From positions 32,861,316 through 32,925,315 of the forward strand of contig CM069606.1 of NCBI GenBank assembly GCA_035771175.1: 64,000 bases of DNA, written 5' to 3'. This DNA comes from Paratinospora sagittata. Taxonomy: Eukaryota > Streptophyta > Magnoliopsida > Ranunculales > Menispermaceae. The notes below the pieces were generated by a model. The model was not told the DNA's origin and did no database searches. It saw nothing but the letters and a program-made list of their open reading frames with translations. Positions 12,701-20,533 of this stretch are shown piece by piece (position 1 is the first letter of the stretch; each line of letters begins with the position of its first letter). Made by a program: the position numbers and the translations under genes.

Positions 12701-13710
12701 TTTTTCTTTTTTTCTTTATTCAAGGGTAGCCAGGCCTCTTAGAAAACCAACTAGTTCTTGAGGTGTCTACAAACCTCATTATCCCCACAAACCGGAAACT
12801 CTATGAATAGTTACCTGATAGGAGTGGAATTCAAACTTAGGGTTCTCATCTCCTTATGTGCACTCCTTCCCATCATACTGAGTACCAACCCCAAATTGGT
12901 TTACCAACTTCAATTAAATTAATCAAAAATTACCAATCCGATACTCGGCCATAATATTCTAAATCAACCTATGAAGAATCGTTCAAAAACAAAGTAAAAA
13001 ATCAGCCCAATTTCCTTAACAAATGGTTGAGTCTTCAGAGCCACAACATTATTAATCTTAGAAGCCCTCATAACAGCCAACTTCTTTTTTTCCCTTCCAT
13101 CACTACTCTACCAAGTGGCAATCGGCCAGGTTGACTAAAATTCTGCATATCAACACAAGTCTGCGGTGGTCAATTCAATTCAACATTGCTAAACCCTAGC
13201 AAAATCCCCATTTAAAATAAAAATAAAAAATAAAAAATAAACCCAACCACACTCGACCCTAACGAGAAATAGCAAAAAAAGAAGAAATAGCCAAAAAAAA
13301 AAAAAGGAAGAAAATGTCTACTACGTTACCCTGTCTCGTTTGAGGGGAAGAGCGGCTTTTCCTTTCTTGGGCTTGACGGGAGGAGTAGAAGCAGCGGCGC
13401 CATCAACGCCTTCTTCTTGTTCTACAACGCTTTCAGCAACCTCTGCTTCCGCAGCGAGAGCAGCAAACCTCACAATACCCAAAGAAGAAGTAGATTTGTT
13501 GGTCTTGGAAGGAGGAAGTTCGAGCCAATTGAATGATGATGATGAACTTGTAGCTCTGCGCAACACCAATAAAGGGCGTGCGGAGAAAGTCTTGAGAGAA
13601 GAGAAGAAGAGCGGTTGTTTCTGCTTCTTCTTCTGCTTGAGAAAGCAAGGAGAGGGGAATTCGGGAGGAAGAACAGTAGAGGAAGTAGCAAATGAGCATG
13701 CGCAAGCCAT
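3754..13710 (-). CDS. RPL1: Chloroplast 50S ribosomal protein L1 (partial, 3' end outside window)
   Basis: Nucleus-encoded L1 of the chloroplast large ribosomal subunit; in bacteria L1 binds 23S rRNA at the L1 stalk near the E site. Coding exons on the minus strand are 13710-13330, 9474-9295, 9185-9131, 5231-5104 and 3837-3754. All junctions have GT/AG ends and the reading frame is kept (one Gly codon is split between exons 3 and 4). Exon 1 (127 aa) starts at ATG 13710 with [16 protein letters not shown] and is Ser/Lys-rich, as expected of a plastid transit peptide, then has an acidic linker and PLKRDR. Exon 2 begins [17 protein letters not shown] and holds [17 protein letters not shown]. Later exons hold [38 protein letters not shown] and the L1 signature [16 protein letters not shown]. 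About 276 aa are visible; the family is near 350 aa, so roughly 70-85 C-terminal residues lie left of position 1. No disabling change is seen. Confidence 0.93.
3838..5103 (-). other. RPL1 intron 4
   Basis: AT-rich spliceosomal intron of 1,266 bp between the exon ending at 5104 and the exon starting at 3837. No nested element was recognised. Confidence 0.8.
5855..6028. repeat. Degenerate SINE-like dispersed repeat in RPL1 intron 3
   Basis: It begins near CAACTCAACTAAGCC, then has ATGGGGTCGGCCACATAAAT, a block found in many plant transcripts and repeats, then CTATCAAGGGCC. Related degenerate copies lie at about 1197-1370 and 12597-12690. The LINE at 6046 landed inside or directly next to it. 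Confidence 0.45.
6046..6484 (-). mobile_element. 5'-truncated LINE with 17-bp target-site duplication, in RPL1 intron 3
   Basis: The duplication GTTAATAGGTCATTGTT occurs at 6029-6045 and 6485-6501. The T run beginning at about 6043 is the poly-A tail of a minus-strand insertion, so it overlaps the TSD. Read on the minus strand, the interior gives [19 protein letters not shown] and then [14 protein letters not shown], the same C-terminal motif (LERNNR-F) seen in the LINE copies at 1, 1804 and 34426. It is a short 3' end only. It lies in the same orientation as RPL1. Confidence 0.9.
6502..9130 (-). other. RPL1 intron 3 (remainder), AT-rich, no gene seen
   Basis: The intron runs from 5231 to 9131 (3,899 bp). 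Outside the LINE and the dispersed repeat it is low-complexity AT-rich sequence with A/T runs. No coding potential or RNA gene was recognised. Confidence 0.65.
9687..12505 (+). mobile_element. Solo LTR (2.8 kb) in RPL1 intron 1, TSD CCACC
   Basis: It starts TGTTGGTCCACCC and ends ATTAACA, and is flanked by CCACC at 9682-9686 and 12506-12510. The first 200 bp hold the AGAAGGGGGTGAATTGG and TATAGTGGTTCGGCG words typical of a class of plant LTRs. From about 9960 to 10210 there are repeated TTACGG/ACAGGT-TAAGGA-ACCGTTTTCC blocks. From about 11220 to 11920 the word AGCGTCCTG recurs many times. No internal domain, primer-binding site or second LTR was found, so this is a solo LTR. It is antisense to RPL1. 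A related LTR lies at 19007-23518 on the other strand. Confidence 0.88.
12506..13329 (-). other. RPL1 intron 1 (5' part) with a degenerate dispersed repeat
   Basis: The segment between the solo LTR and exon 1. About 12597-12690 is a third degenerate copy of the GCTACATAAATCCGCTTCC repeat, followed by a T-rich tract at about 12690-12720. The rest is unremarkable AT-rich intron. The donor is GTAACG at 13329. Confidence 0.6.
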
Positions 13711-14002
13711 TTTTTGTGTTTCAGGAAAATGTCTCCTCAATAAGCTCTGTTACTTTCTTCTCGGTGGTGGCGGTGGTGGTAGTGAGAGCAGCTAGTAGCT
13801 ATGCATCTGATCCATTAGCAGAAAGAAGAAGATAAGAGTGAGTTTCGTTGGGCATTATAACGGCACGATAGGCCCGTGAAAGTGCATGTAATTGCACGCT
13901 TCCCGTGCAACCGGTGAACCTACTCGCTCGGTGGCACTCACTCGGTGGATCGATCCTCTGTCCTCCGCACATTTCTCAAATCTCTTCACATCAGGATTAT
14001 TC
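13711..14002 (-). promoter_or_regulatory. RPL1 5'UTR and proximal promoter
   Basis: Only 292 bp separate the RPL1 ATG from the end of the neighbouring Pack-MULE. Read toward the gene, the block at about 13850-13883 carries GGGCCTATCG and ATAATGCCCAACG. These resemble the TGGGCC/T 'site II' words common in plant ribosomal-protein promoters. A pyrimidine-rich TCTTATCTTCTTCTTTC stretch follows. No transcription start can be read directly, so this is inference from position and motifs. Confidence 0.4.
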
Positions 14003-14156
14003 GGGAAAAATACATGATTACCCTTCAAAAAAAAAAAATTTCACAAATGCCATTCACATACAAATAATGACCCATTTGCCATACTTTACTGTTCATTGCA
14101 CAGTCAGCATGCCAAACAAGCGCCACGTTAGCGCGGAGGTGGCATTTTTTTTTAAG

Positions 14157-14372
14157 TGAAGGGAAGGCGTCTTTTCAAAAGACGCCTTCCCTTCACAAAT
14201 TTTTTTTTTTAACGTGAAGGGAAGGCGTCTTTTCAAAAGACGCCTTCCCTTCAATTTTTTTTTTTTGTACAAGTGCAAGGGAAGGCGTCTTTTGAAAAGA
14301 CGCCTTCCCTTCACCTCTAATTTTTTTTTAAGTTCAAGGGAAGGCGTCTTTTCAAAAGACGCATTCCCTTCA
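14157..14372. repeat. Palindrome array, left end of Pack-MULE (4 units)
   Basis: Four odd-length palindromes of about 37 bp, each GGGAAGGCGTCTTTT, one central C or G, and its inverse, start near 14157, 14214, 14275 and 14334. They are separated by T-rich spacers. Open frames through them (KGRRLFKRRLP and similar) are artefacts of the palindrome. Confidence 0.9.
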
Positions 14373-14731
14373 AATTTTTTTTTTTTTCATTTCTGGAAAG
14401 TCTCATCATCTTCGTTTCTTCTTCTTCTTCTTCAATGATACTGAATCTCTCTGCAACTAGTGATCATAAAAACTGGGGATCAATTCTTATGTAAGAACCG
14501 TTTGTTTCAAGCATGTTAATTGAAGATGCATCGTTCACTAATGCCTCCTTAAAAATCCCCTATTTAAATTAAAATACAACAGTTAGAAGATCATATCCTT
14601 TACTTCTCTGCAAATATTTTATATGATTTGTGAGAATCTAGGTTGTTGATTTGAGGAATCTTTTTAATTTTTTCTTTCTTATTTTTTGCGGGCGTTGCGG
14701 GGAACCATAAATCTCTTTAATTACACTCCAG

Positions 14732-15086
14732 GAACCATAAATCTAACTTTGTTCTACGGCTGCAATCCTGATTATAGTGCGGTACGGTACCATTTCATAC
14801 TCGATTTGCTTGCGATAAAGAAAGTGGTAACTATTATTTTCGAAATCCACCGCCGGAAGATGTGATTACTGGAATGGGATGTAAGTGGAGAATTGTGGTG
14901 CCAGTTGAAGAAGCAGCGGTTCGGAGGCTTGAGGATGGTGAATCGACTGTGAATGATGTGTTGAGAGGTGGGTTTGTAGTGAAGCGTCTTGTAAACATCT
15001 CACGCTGCGAGGAATGCGGGGAATCTGGTGGGGTTTGTGGGTATGATCAATTGGTTTTGAAGCAAAGCACTTGTTTTTGGAATAAC
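14732..15086 (+). pseudogene. Captured LRK10L-type receptor kinase ectodomain fragment (GUB_WAK_bind / WAK_assoc)
   Basis: Read on the plus strand, the fragment gives INLTLFYGCNPDYS (14732 onward), then with one frame change FACDKESGNYYFRNPPPED, then CKWRIVVPVEEAAVRRL, and finally a Cys-rich end RCEECGESGGVCGYD and STCF. In the LEAF RUST 10-like receptor kinases the ectodomain shows the same order: NLTLFYNC, a VPV-AA block, then C--C--SGG-CGY and C-C. So this is the C-terminal half of such an ectodomain, without transmembrane or kinase part. A CTCCAG acceptor-like site just before it suggests it was copied as genomic DNA starting in an intron. The frame change makes it a pseudogene, although 14862-15086 is an intact frame. 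Function is not implied. Confidence 0.8.
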
Positions 15087-15087
15087 G

Positions 15088-15244
15088 AAGGGAAGGCGTC
15101 TTTTCAAAAGACGCCTTCCCTTCAAAAAATTTTTTTTTTACAAGTGTAAGGGAAGGCGTCTTTTCAAAAGACGCCTTCCCTTGCACTTGTACAAAAAAAA
15201 AAAAATTGAAGGGAAGGCATCTTTTGAAAAGACGCATTCCCTTC
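15088..15244. repeat. Palindrome array, right end of Pack-MULE (3 units)
   Basis: Three palindromes with the same GGGAAGGCGTCTTTT arm, starting near 15088, 15148 and 15208, mirror the left array. The last has point changes (GGCATC, GCATTCC). Confidence 0.88.
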
Positions 15245-15410
15245 ACTTAAAAAAAAATGTCACCTCCGCGCTGACATGGCGCTTGTTTGGCATGCTGACT
15301 ATGCAATGAACAGTAAAGTATGGCAAATGGGTCATTATTTGTATGTGAATGGCATTTGTGAAATTTTTTTTTTTTTGAAGGGTAATCATGTATTTTTCCC
15401 AGGATTATTC

Positions 15411-15731
15411 AATGGGATTGTTTTACCGTGATATACTCAATTCAACTCAAATACACATTTTCTACCTTCATGAGTTGGCTATACCAATTTATTTCCTTTA
15501 AATTAATATTTTTTACTCTTTTTTGTTAGGTCAAGAGGTAGGACCCTTACCCACTAGTCACAAAATCACAAATACCCAAGAATATCGCCGATCAATATTA
15601 GAATTAACCTTATGAGTAGGTAGGCTCGTAACCTAACCTACCATGTCCTCCTAGTATTTTATAATCTGCCTTCCAACCACCACACCAGGCCAATTGATGT
15701 TTGTTAATTGACATTTTTTATTTAACTATCC
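15411..15731. other. Intergenic spacer between two MULEs
   Basis: About 320 bp of AT-rich sequence. No feature recognised. Confidence 0.5.
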
Positions 15732-17140
15732 TGTTAGGATGTGTTTTTGACTTGATTGCCCTTATAAAATAAAAAAAAACTTCACAAATGTCGTTAAAAT
15801 CTAAATAATAATTGTTTTGCCCTAGTTTGACTATTCAAAGCCCAATCAGCCGACACACAGCCCCCATGTGGGCCGGAGAGCTAGAGCAGTTAAGAATGTG
15901 TCTTTCTAAAAGACGCCTTCGCTAAACCTAATGCCACAAGTACCCGCGACCCCACCCTCTCCGACCCACACTCAATTTTCTCTCTGAAACTCCTTCGTCC
16001 ATCGCTGTCGTCGTTGCCGTTGCCGTTGCCATCGCCATCGCTGTCGTCGGAAGCCTCTCGCTCTCTTCTTGTGAGCGACGCCATTCCGTCTCTCTCTACT
16101 CGTGCTCTCCCTCCCTCTCGACGTCATTCCCTCTCTCTTTCTGCAACTCCTTCCTCCATCGCTGTCACCGTCGCCTGAAGTCTCTCTCTCTCCCTCCTCG
16201 CTGTGTCGACGTCATTCCCTAGCTTGTTACAACACTTCCATCAAATTATTTTATTTGATTCGGTAGGTTTTTTTTATATATTTTATGGTTTTTGTAACTT
16301 ATGAAAAATATTTTTGTTTTGATGAGTTGTATAAATTATTTGGATCAAATGACTAATTTGATTTTAATTCTCACGTGTATATTGTAGACGTTTGGTGTCG
16401 ACATCAAAGTAGACAGCATTGCAATGACCTCTCTGGTGAGAATTAGGTATATAATAATTTGATTTGTTATTTAGATTATTTTATTAGCAATTAGTCACGT
16501 TAAAAATAAGTTTTGACGTAATTATATCAAAACATAAAAATAAATTTTAAATCATGAAGTTAAATTGTTCAAATACCTCGAAAGAGATGTTTTCAAATTG
16601 AATATTAATTTTTATAATATTTTTTTCTTGGTTTTGCTTTAAATTTTCATTTGTGTAAAGTATAAATATTATAGTGCAATTTTCTTGGTTTTGCTTTATA
16701 TACCCCAAATGGATTTAATTAAAACAAAACTTCATGAGTTCAATATTATATCTCTTTGAGCTTCTCTTCAAAAACTTGTCAATTTTCCTGTGGTTGATGT
16801 TGTTATAAATAAATCATCTTTAGTTATTTTCCTAGTTGTTAATATCATTAGATTAATGAAAAGAGAACATTTATATATAATCAATAATCAATATTAAAGA
16901 AGCCAGTGGATTGAATTGGGACTTATATAATTATTTGTGGCGCTTATTTTTGTTTCAGAAAAGATATTGCCTCCTTAACTAATTCAGTTCAAGTGGTCCG
17001 TGATTTTACTGTTCAATCTTCGGGAAGGTCAAAGGTTAATAATTACATTTCTTTTTAATTGTTACTCTGTTGAAATCATAGGCTTTTATTTCATATTTTG
17101 TTTGAAAGAATGACGATTGTATTTTGCTTATTATGTCCAG

Positions 17141-17674
17141 ATGACAGATAGGTTTGTTTCTATAATATGCTACAGTGGTGGTTCTGTAGTACATAGTTCA
17201 GGAGGTGCATCATACAATAGACCACCAGTCGGGCTTCTGAGAGTCCGATTAGGCATTGGTCTTGAAGAATTTGAAGGGGCTATTCGAGGTGCACTAGGGA
17301 TTTCAATCTGTGCAACGATCAATATCACCTATAGATATCCTTTGTTTTTTGGCGATAAGGATTTCAATTATACGGTGGTTCCGATTAGAACTGAGCAAGC
17401 TCTAAGGGATATTTTTTCCATGTTGCAAGAGCTCTCACCTCTTAATAATATGGAGGTGTATGTAGAAGTTGTTAGTAGAAATCCAACCCAAGGTCGTCAA
17501 ACGGGGAGTCGCCGAAGCCACATGAATTTTGGAGGTCATAGTGCACGGAGATCAACGAAGAACATTGGTCCGAGTACAACTTCACCTATTGATGCTACAA
17601 TCGAATACATGACCACGTGGTTTGTGTTCGGTGAGGCCGAACAGTTTACTAAAAGCTTCGGTTTTTTCATTTAA
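17141..17674 (+). pseudogene. Truncated MULE transposase N-terminus
   Basis: It starts at an ATG directly after the acceptor TTATGTCCAG, just as in the 12-kb MULE at 52991. The protein opens MTDRFVSIICYSGGSVVHSS and keeps the PB1-like N-terminal module (LGIGLEEFEGAIRGALGIS, YRYPLFFGDKDFNYTV). It follows the longer copy closely through SPIDATIEYMT, then runs into non-transposase sequence TWFVFGEAEQF and stops at 17674. The DNA-binding, DDE and SWIM domains are absent, so it cannot be a transposase. A short product with only the N-terminal module is possible if it is transcribed. Confidence 0.75.
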
Positions 17675-17849
17675 ACTTGAATTCCGGATGGGGGTCCAAA
17701 CATTCAACTGGGAATGGGAATGGGGTTCCGTTGCCTCCGGTGGATCGTGGGAGGGTATTGGGACGCGCTGAAAGTGGTCGGGTAAAAAAAAATACGTGGT
17801 CCCTTTCAATTGATTGACACAAGTACAAAAAAAATGAAAAAAAAAGTTG

Positions 17850-17981
17850 TATGGAAGGCGTCTTTTGAAAAGACGCCTTCCGTTAAACAGTTTTTTTTTA
17901 GGAAAGTCGTCTTTTAGAAAGACGCATTCCCTTAAAAAAAATTGTTAGGGAAGGCGTCTTTTGAAAAAACACCTTCCATAC
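17850..17981. repeat. Palindrome array of the deletion derivative (3 units)
   Basis: Three diverged palindromes with GGAAGGCGTCTTTTGAAAAG-type arms start near 17850, 17898 and 17945, separated by T/A runs. A single degenerate half-unit (TCTTTCTAAAAGACGCC) sits at the left end near 15900. Confidence 0.8.
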
Positions 17982-19859
17982 AAAAATAATTTCATGGACG
18001 GCACCTGTGTGTCGGCTGACTGGACTTTGAATAGTCAAACTAGGGCAAAACAGTCATTATTTAGATTTTGATGGCATTTATGAATTTTTTTTATTTTTTA
18101 AGGGCAATCGAGTCAAAAGCCCCTATTAGTTCCTTCTCACCAAAAGGTCAAATTTACTTTACCGCCTTACGTTTTACACCTACAAAATTTTAAATTTTCT
18201 AAATGATACCCTAATCAAATTTACTCAATTACCTAGTCCTCTAATAACTTTATTAATTCTCTCACTTCACCAACTTACCTTCTTCTCTAGGTTTTACTAC
18301 TCCATTTTTTAGTATTTTTTACTCATTCTAAACACTAAAATTTCAATTACTAATTCTTAATTCAAGTTTTTTTTTTGAAGTTTTAAAACATAAATCTCTT
18401 TGTATTTTTGTTAGTCATGATTTACGCAACGATTGAAGTGGTTCGGTAGACCTTGGCCGAACCATTTCATATGAGTTTGACCAACATTAGTCGATCCTTT
18501 AGTTATATGTTCAACCAATGTTGACTAAACTCATATGAGATAGTTTGGCTAACATCGAGCAAACTCATATAAAATGGTTTAATTGACATTGACTAAAGCA
18601 CTCTAATCATAGTAAAAAACACGATTTGCGAAAACATGCTTAAGATCTTCTAAAATAGTTTTAAAAAAAAGAACCTAAAATATTGCAAAGAACATTCTCA
18701 ACATCGTGAACAATTATTACAAATCATTCTTTACTATTTTGTGCGATCAATGTCATTAAGCCTTAGGCCACTACCAAGCAACAATGGAGGATAGCATGAA
18801 ATTGAACTAAAGATAGGCCTCCACTACTTTATTATGGCTAAGTTCATTTCCTTACTCTTCAAGAACAATAACTTGAAGATTTGAATTTGTTACAATTAGG
18901 TTAAATAAGTATTAGGATATGCTAGTAATTTTTTAAATGTCTTATAAAGTAATTTTAAATAAACTTATAAGAAAATAAAAATAATAAATAAATAGGTGGG
19001 TGAAGTTGTTAACTCAAGAGGAACCCCATGAAAAGAATATTTTGATGATTTCAAATAACTTAATCTTGTGATCTAATGATGCTTTTGAAGTATTTCAGCA
19101 AATCAACTTGAAGAAAGTCAAATCTCAATCAGTCAAGTTCACACCAAATCAAGTTGTCAAGAACAAGGTTAAAAGAGTCAAATATTAGATTGTAGAACCT
19201 TACTCAAATTATTTTCAGCAAACCAATATTTTGAACTTCAAAGGAAAAATGATTTCTATCGATCTTGTTCAAAGGTTTTTCAACTGTTTTCTAAACCATT
19301 TAAACAATTCTCTGAACGTTTGATTTTATCCAAAAAGCTTAAGTATTGATTTGATTAATCGTGTTTTAGGAAAATCAAATTCCAAAGAAAATTATTTTCA
19401 GTGTCTTTCAGGACACTGATAGTCAATCAGAACGCTAATGCAGTTACTAGTCACTTAATCAAGTCAACACTGTAGGACGCAGATAGACCATAAGGGCGCT
19501 GATGGTTGATGGGTTCAAATGTTTATCATTCACGTCAGGACACTGATCGAATATGAGCACCCTCATTGAATAAACCTAAAAACCAACAGTTGCGCGTCAG
19601 GATGCTAATTGAGCATTAGCGCCTTCGTCTGAAAATTCAACGTTTTTTATATTAAGTTTGTCAGGACGCTAACGAAGTATTAGCGCCCTCCTAAAGCAAG
19701 TCAGTGAAAATTGAATTTTCAAAATAGTTTATTTCAGGATACTGACTCTCTATCAGGACGCTGATGGAACACTGTCAGAAACACTTAAAAAGGAACTGTC
19801 ATTTTTCCACTGACATTTCAGTCGCATGATCAGAGGATCTCTGACTATTTATATTAAGG

Positions 19860-20145
19860 GTGTAACGGGTTAAGTTTGGTTGGGTTGGAGCCAAATCCCA
19901 ACCCAACCCAAATTAGTTCGGGTTGGAAAAATTGGAATCCAACCCAAACCAAACAACCCTTCAACCCAACCCAACCCAAACTAGTTCGAGTTGGGTTGGG
20001 TTGGTCATTTGGGTTGAGAATCTTGAAGTGGTTAAATTGTACTTATAAAATTCCACTTGCAGATTTTACACTAAAAGACATCAATCGTGTAATATTTCAA
20101 TCAAATGCAACTATATCAACATGTATAAATGACAATAATTTCAAA
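19860..20145. repeat. AACCC-rich MITE-like fragment
   Basis: It begins near GGGTGTAACGGGTTAAG and is dominated by GGGTTGGGTTGG / CCCAACCCAACCC words, which are common at the ends of plant hAT-type MITEs. It is truncated where it meets the gypsy gag fragment. Confidence 0.4.
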
Positions 20146-20445
20146 TTAACCATAAATATCAACATCTTCGGCCTTCTTCAAGTCAACCCCACCAGTGAAT
20201 TCCTTAGGCTTTAGCTTCATGAACTTCTCTAGCAGTTTGATCCGCCGATCAGTGGGGTTCTCCACAACAATAGGAGCAGGTGTAGGCATAGGCTGAGGTA
20301 CAACCATTTGAAGTCTTGCTGCCCCTGCAACTCCACTAGCCTCGGCCCCACTAGTGCCCGCCTCATAACTACCAATATCATATAATACACGCAGAAAATA
20401 TGATAGTAAGGCTTTTAAGTTAGTTCCTTTAAGCTTTTTAATCAC
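20146..20445 (-). pseudogene. Ty3/gypsy gag N-terminal fragment
   Basis: Read on the minus strand downstream of the LTR and primer-binding site. The segment ends RRIKLLEKFMKLKPKEFTGG followed by VDLKKAEDVDIYG. This matches the FLKLKPP-F-G---P--AE-W start of the gag capsid domain in plant chromovirus elements. No ATG opens the frame and the sequence is cut at about 20146 by other repeat DNA. The rest of gag-pol and the second LTR are absent. Confidence 0.7.
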
Positions 20446-20533
20446 CTAAATCTCTCACCCAATTCCTAAGTCAAAGTCATCTAAGCCCAATACATAAACC
20501 AAACCTAGTAAAATCAGGCTCTGATACCAACTA

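Larger units (their letters stand above)
14003..15400 (+). mobile_element. Pack-MULE with captured receptor-kinase ectodomain fragment, TSD AGGATTATTC
   Basis: A non-autonomous Mutator-like element. Its ends are GGGAAAAATACATGATTACC and the inverse at 15400. A perfect 10-bp TSD AGGATTATTC lies at 13993-14002 and 15401-15410. The terminal ~150 bp are inverted repeats of each other and match the TIRs of the 12-kb MULE (shared word TACTTTACTGTTCAT). Inside each TIR are palindrome arrays, four units at about 14157-14372 and three at about 15088-15244. The middle (about 14400-15086) is unrelated to the family and holds the captured gene fragment. The element lies 292 bp upstream of the RPL1 start codon. 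Confidence 0.92.
15741..18123 (+). mobile_element. MULE internal-deletion derivative
   Basis: The terminal inverted repeats read inward GTGTTTTTGACTTGATTGCC at 15741 and GGGCTTTTGACTCGATTGCC at 18123, diverged members of the same TIR family. The putative TSD is decayed (TGTTAGGAT / TATTAGTTC, 6 of 9), so this copy looks older or less constrained. Its left part has the GC-rich promoter/5'UTR-like block (about 15940-16230), then intron-like AT-rich sequence, then the first transposase coding block (17141-17630). It then jumps directly into the right-end ~180-bp unit (about 17620-17810) and three palindromes (about 17850-17981). The rest of the transposase and the PMD gene are missing. Confidence 0.82.

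Noticed and set aside
13340..13795. 151-residue plus-strand frame opposite RPL1 exon 1
   Set aside because: It is the antisense shadow of the transit-peptide exon and has no independent support.
14093..14438. Open frames of the KGRRLFKRRLPF type on both strands
   Set aside because: They are translations of the palindromic units and occur wherever the array occurs, in both directions. Not genes.
19876..20214. Plus-strand frame rich in NPTQ
   Set aside because: It comes from the AACCC-rich repeat and the antisense of gypsy gag; no protein family.
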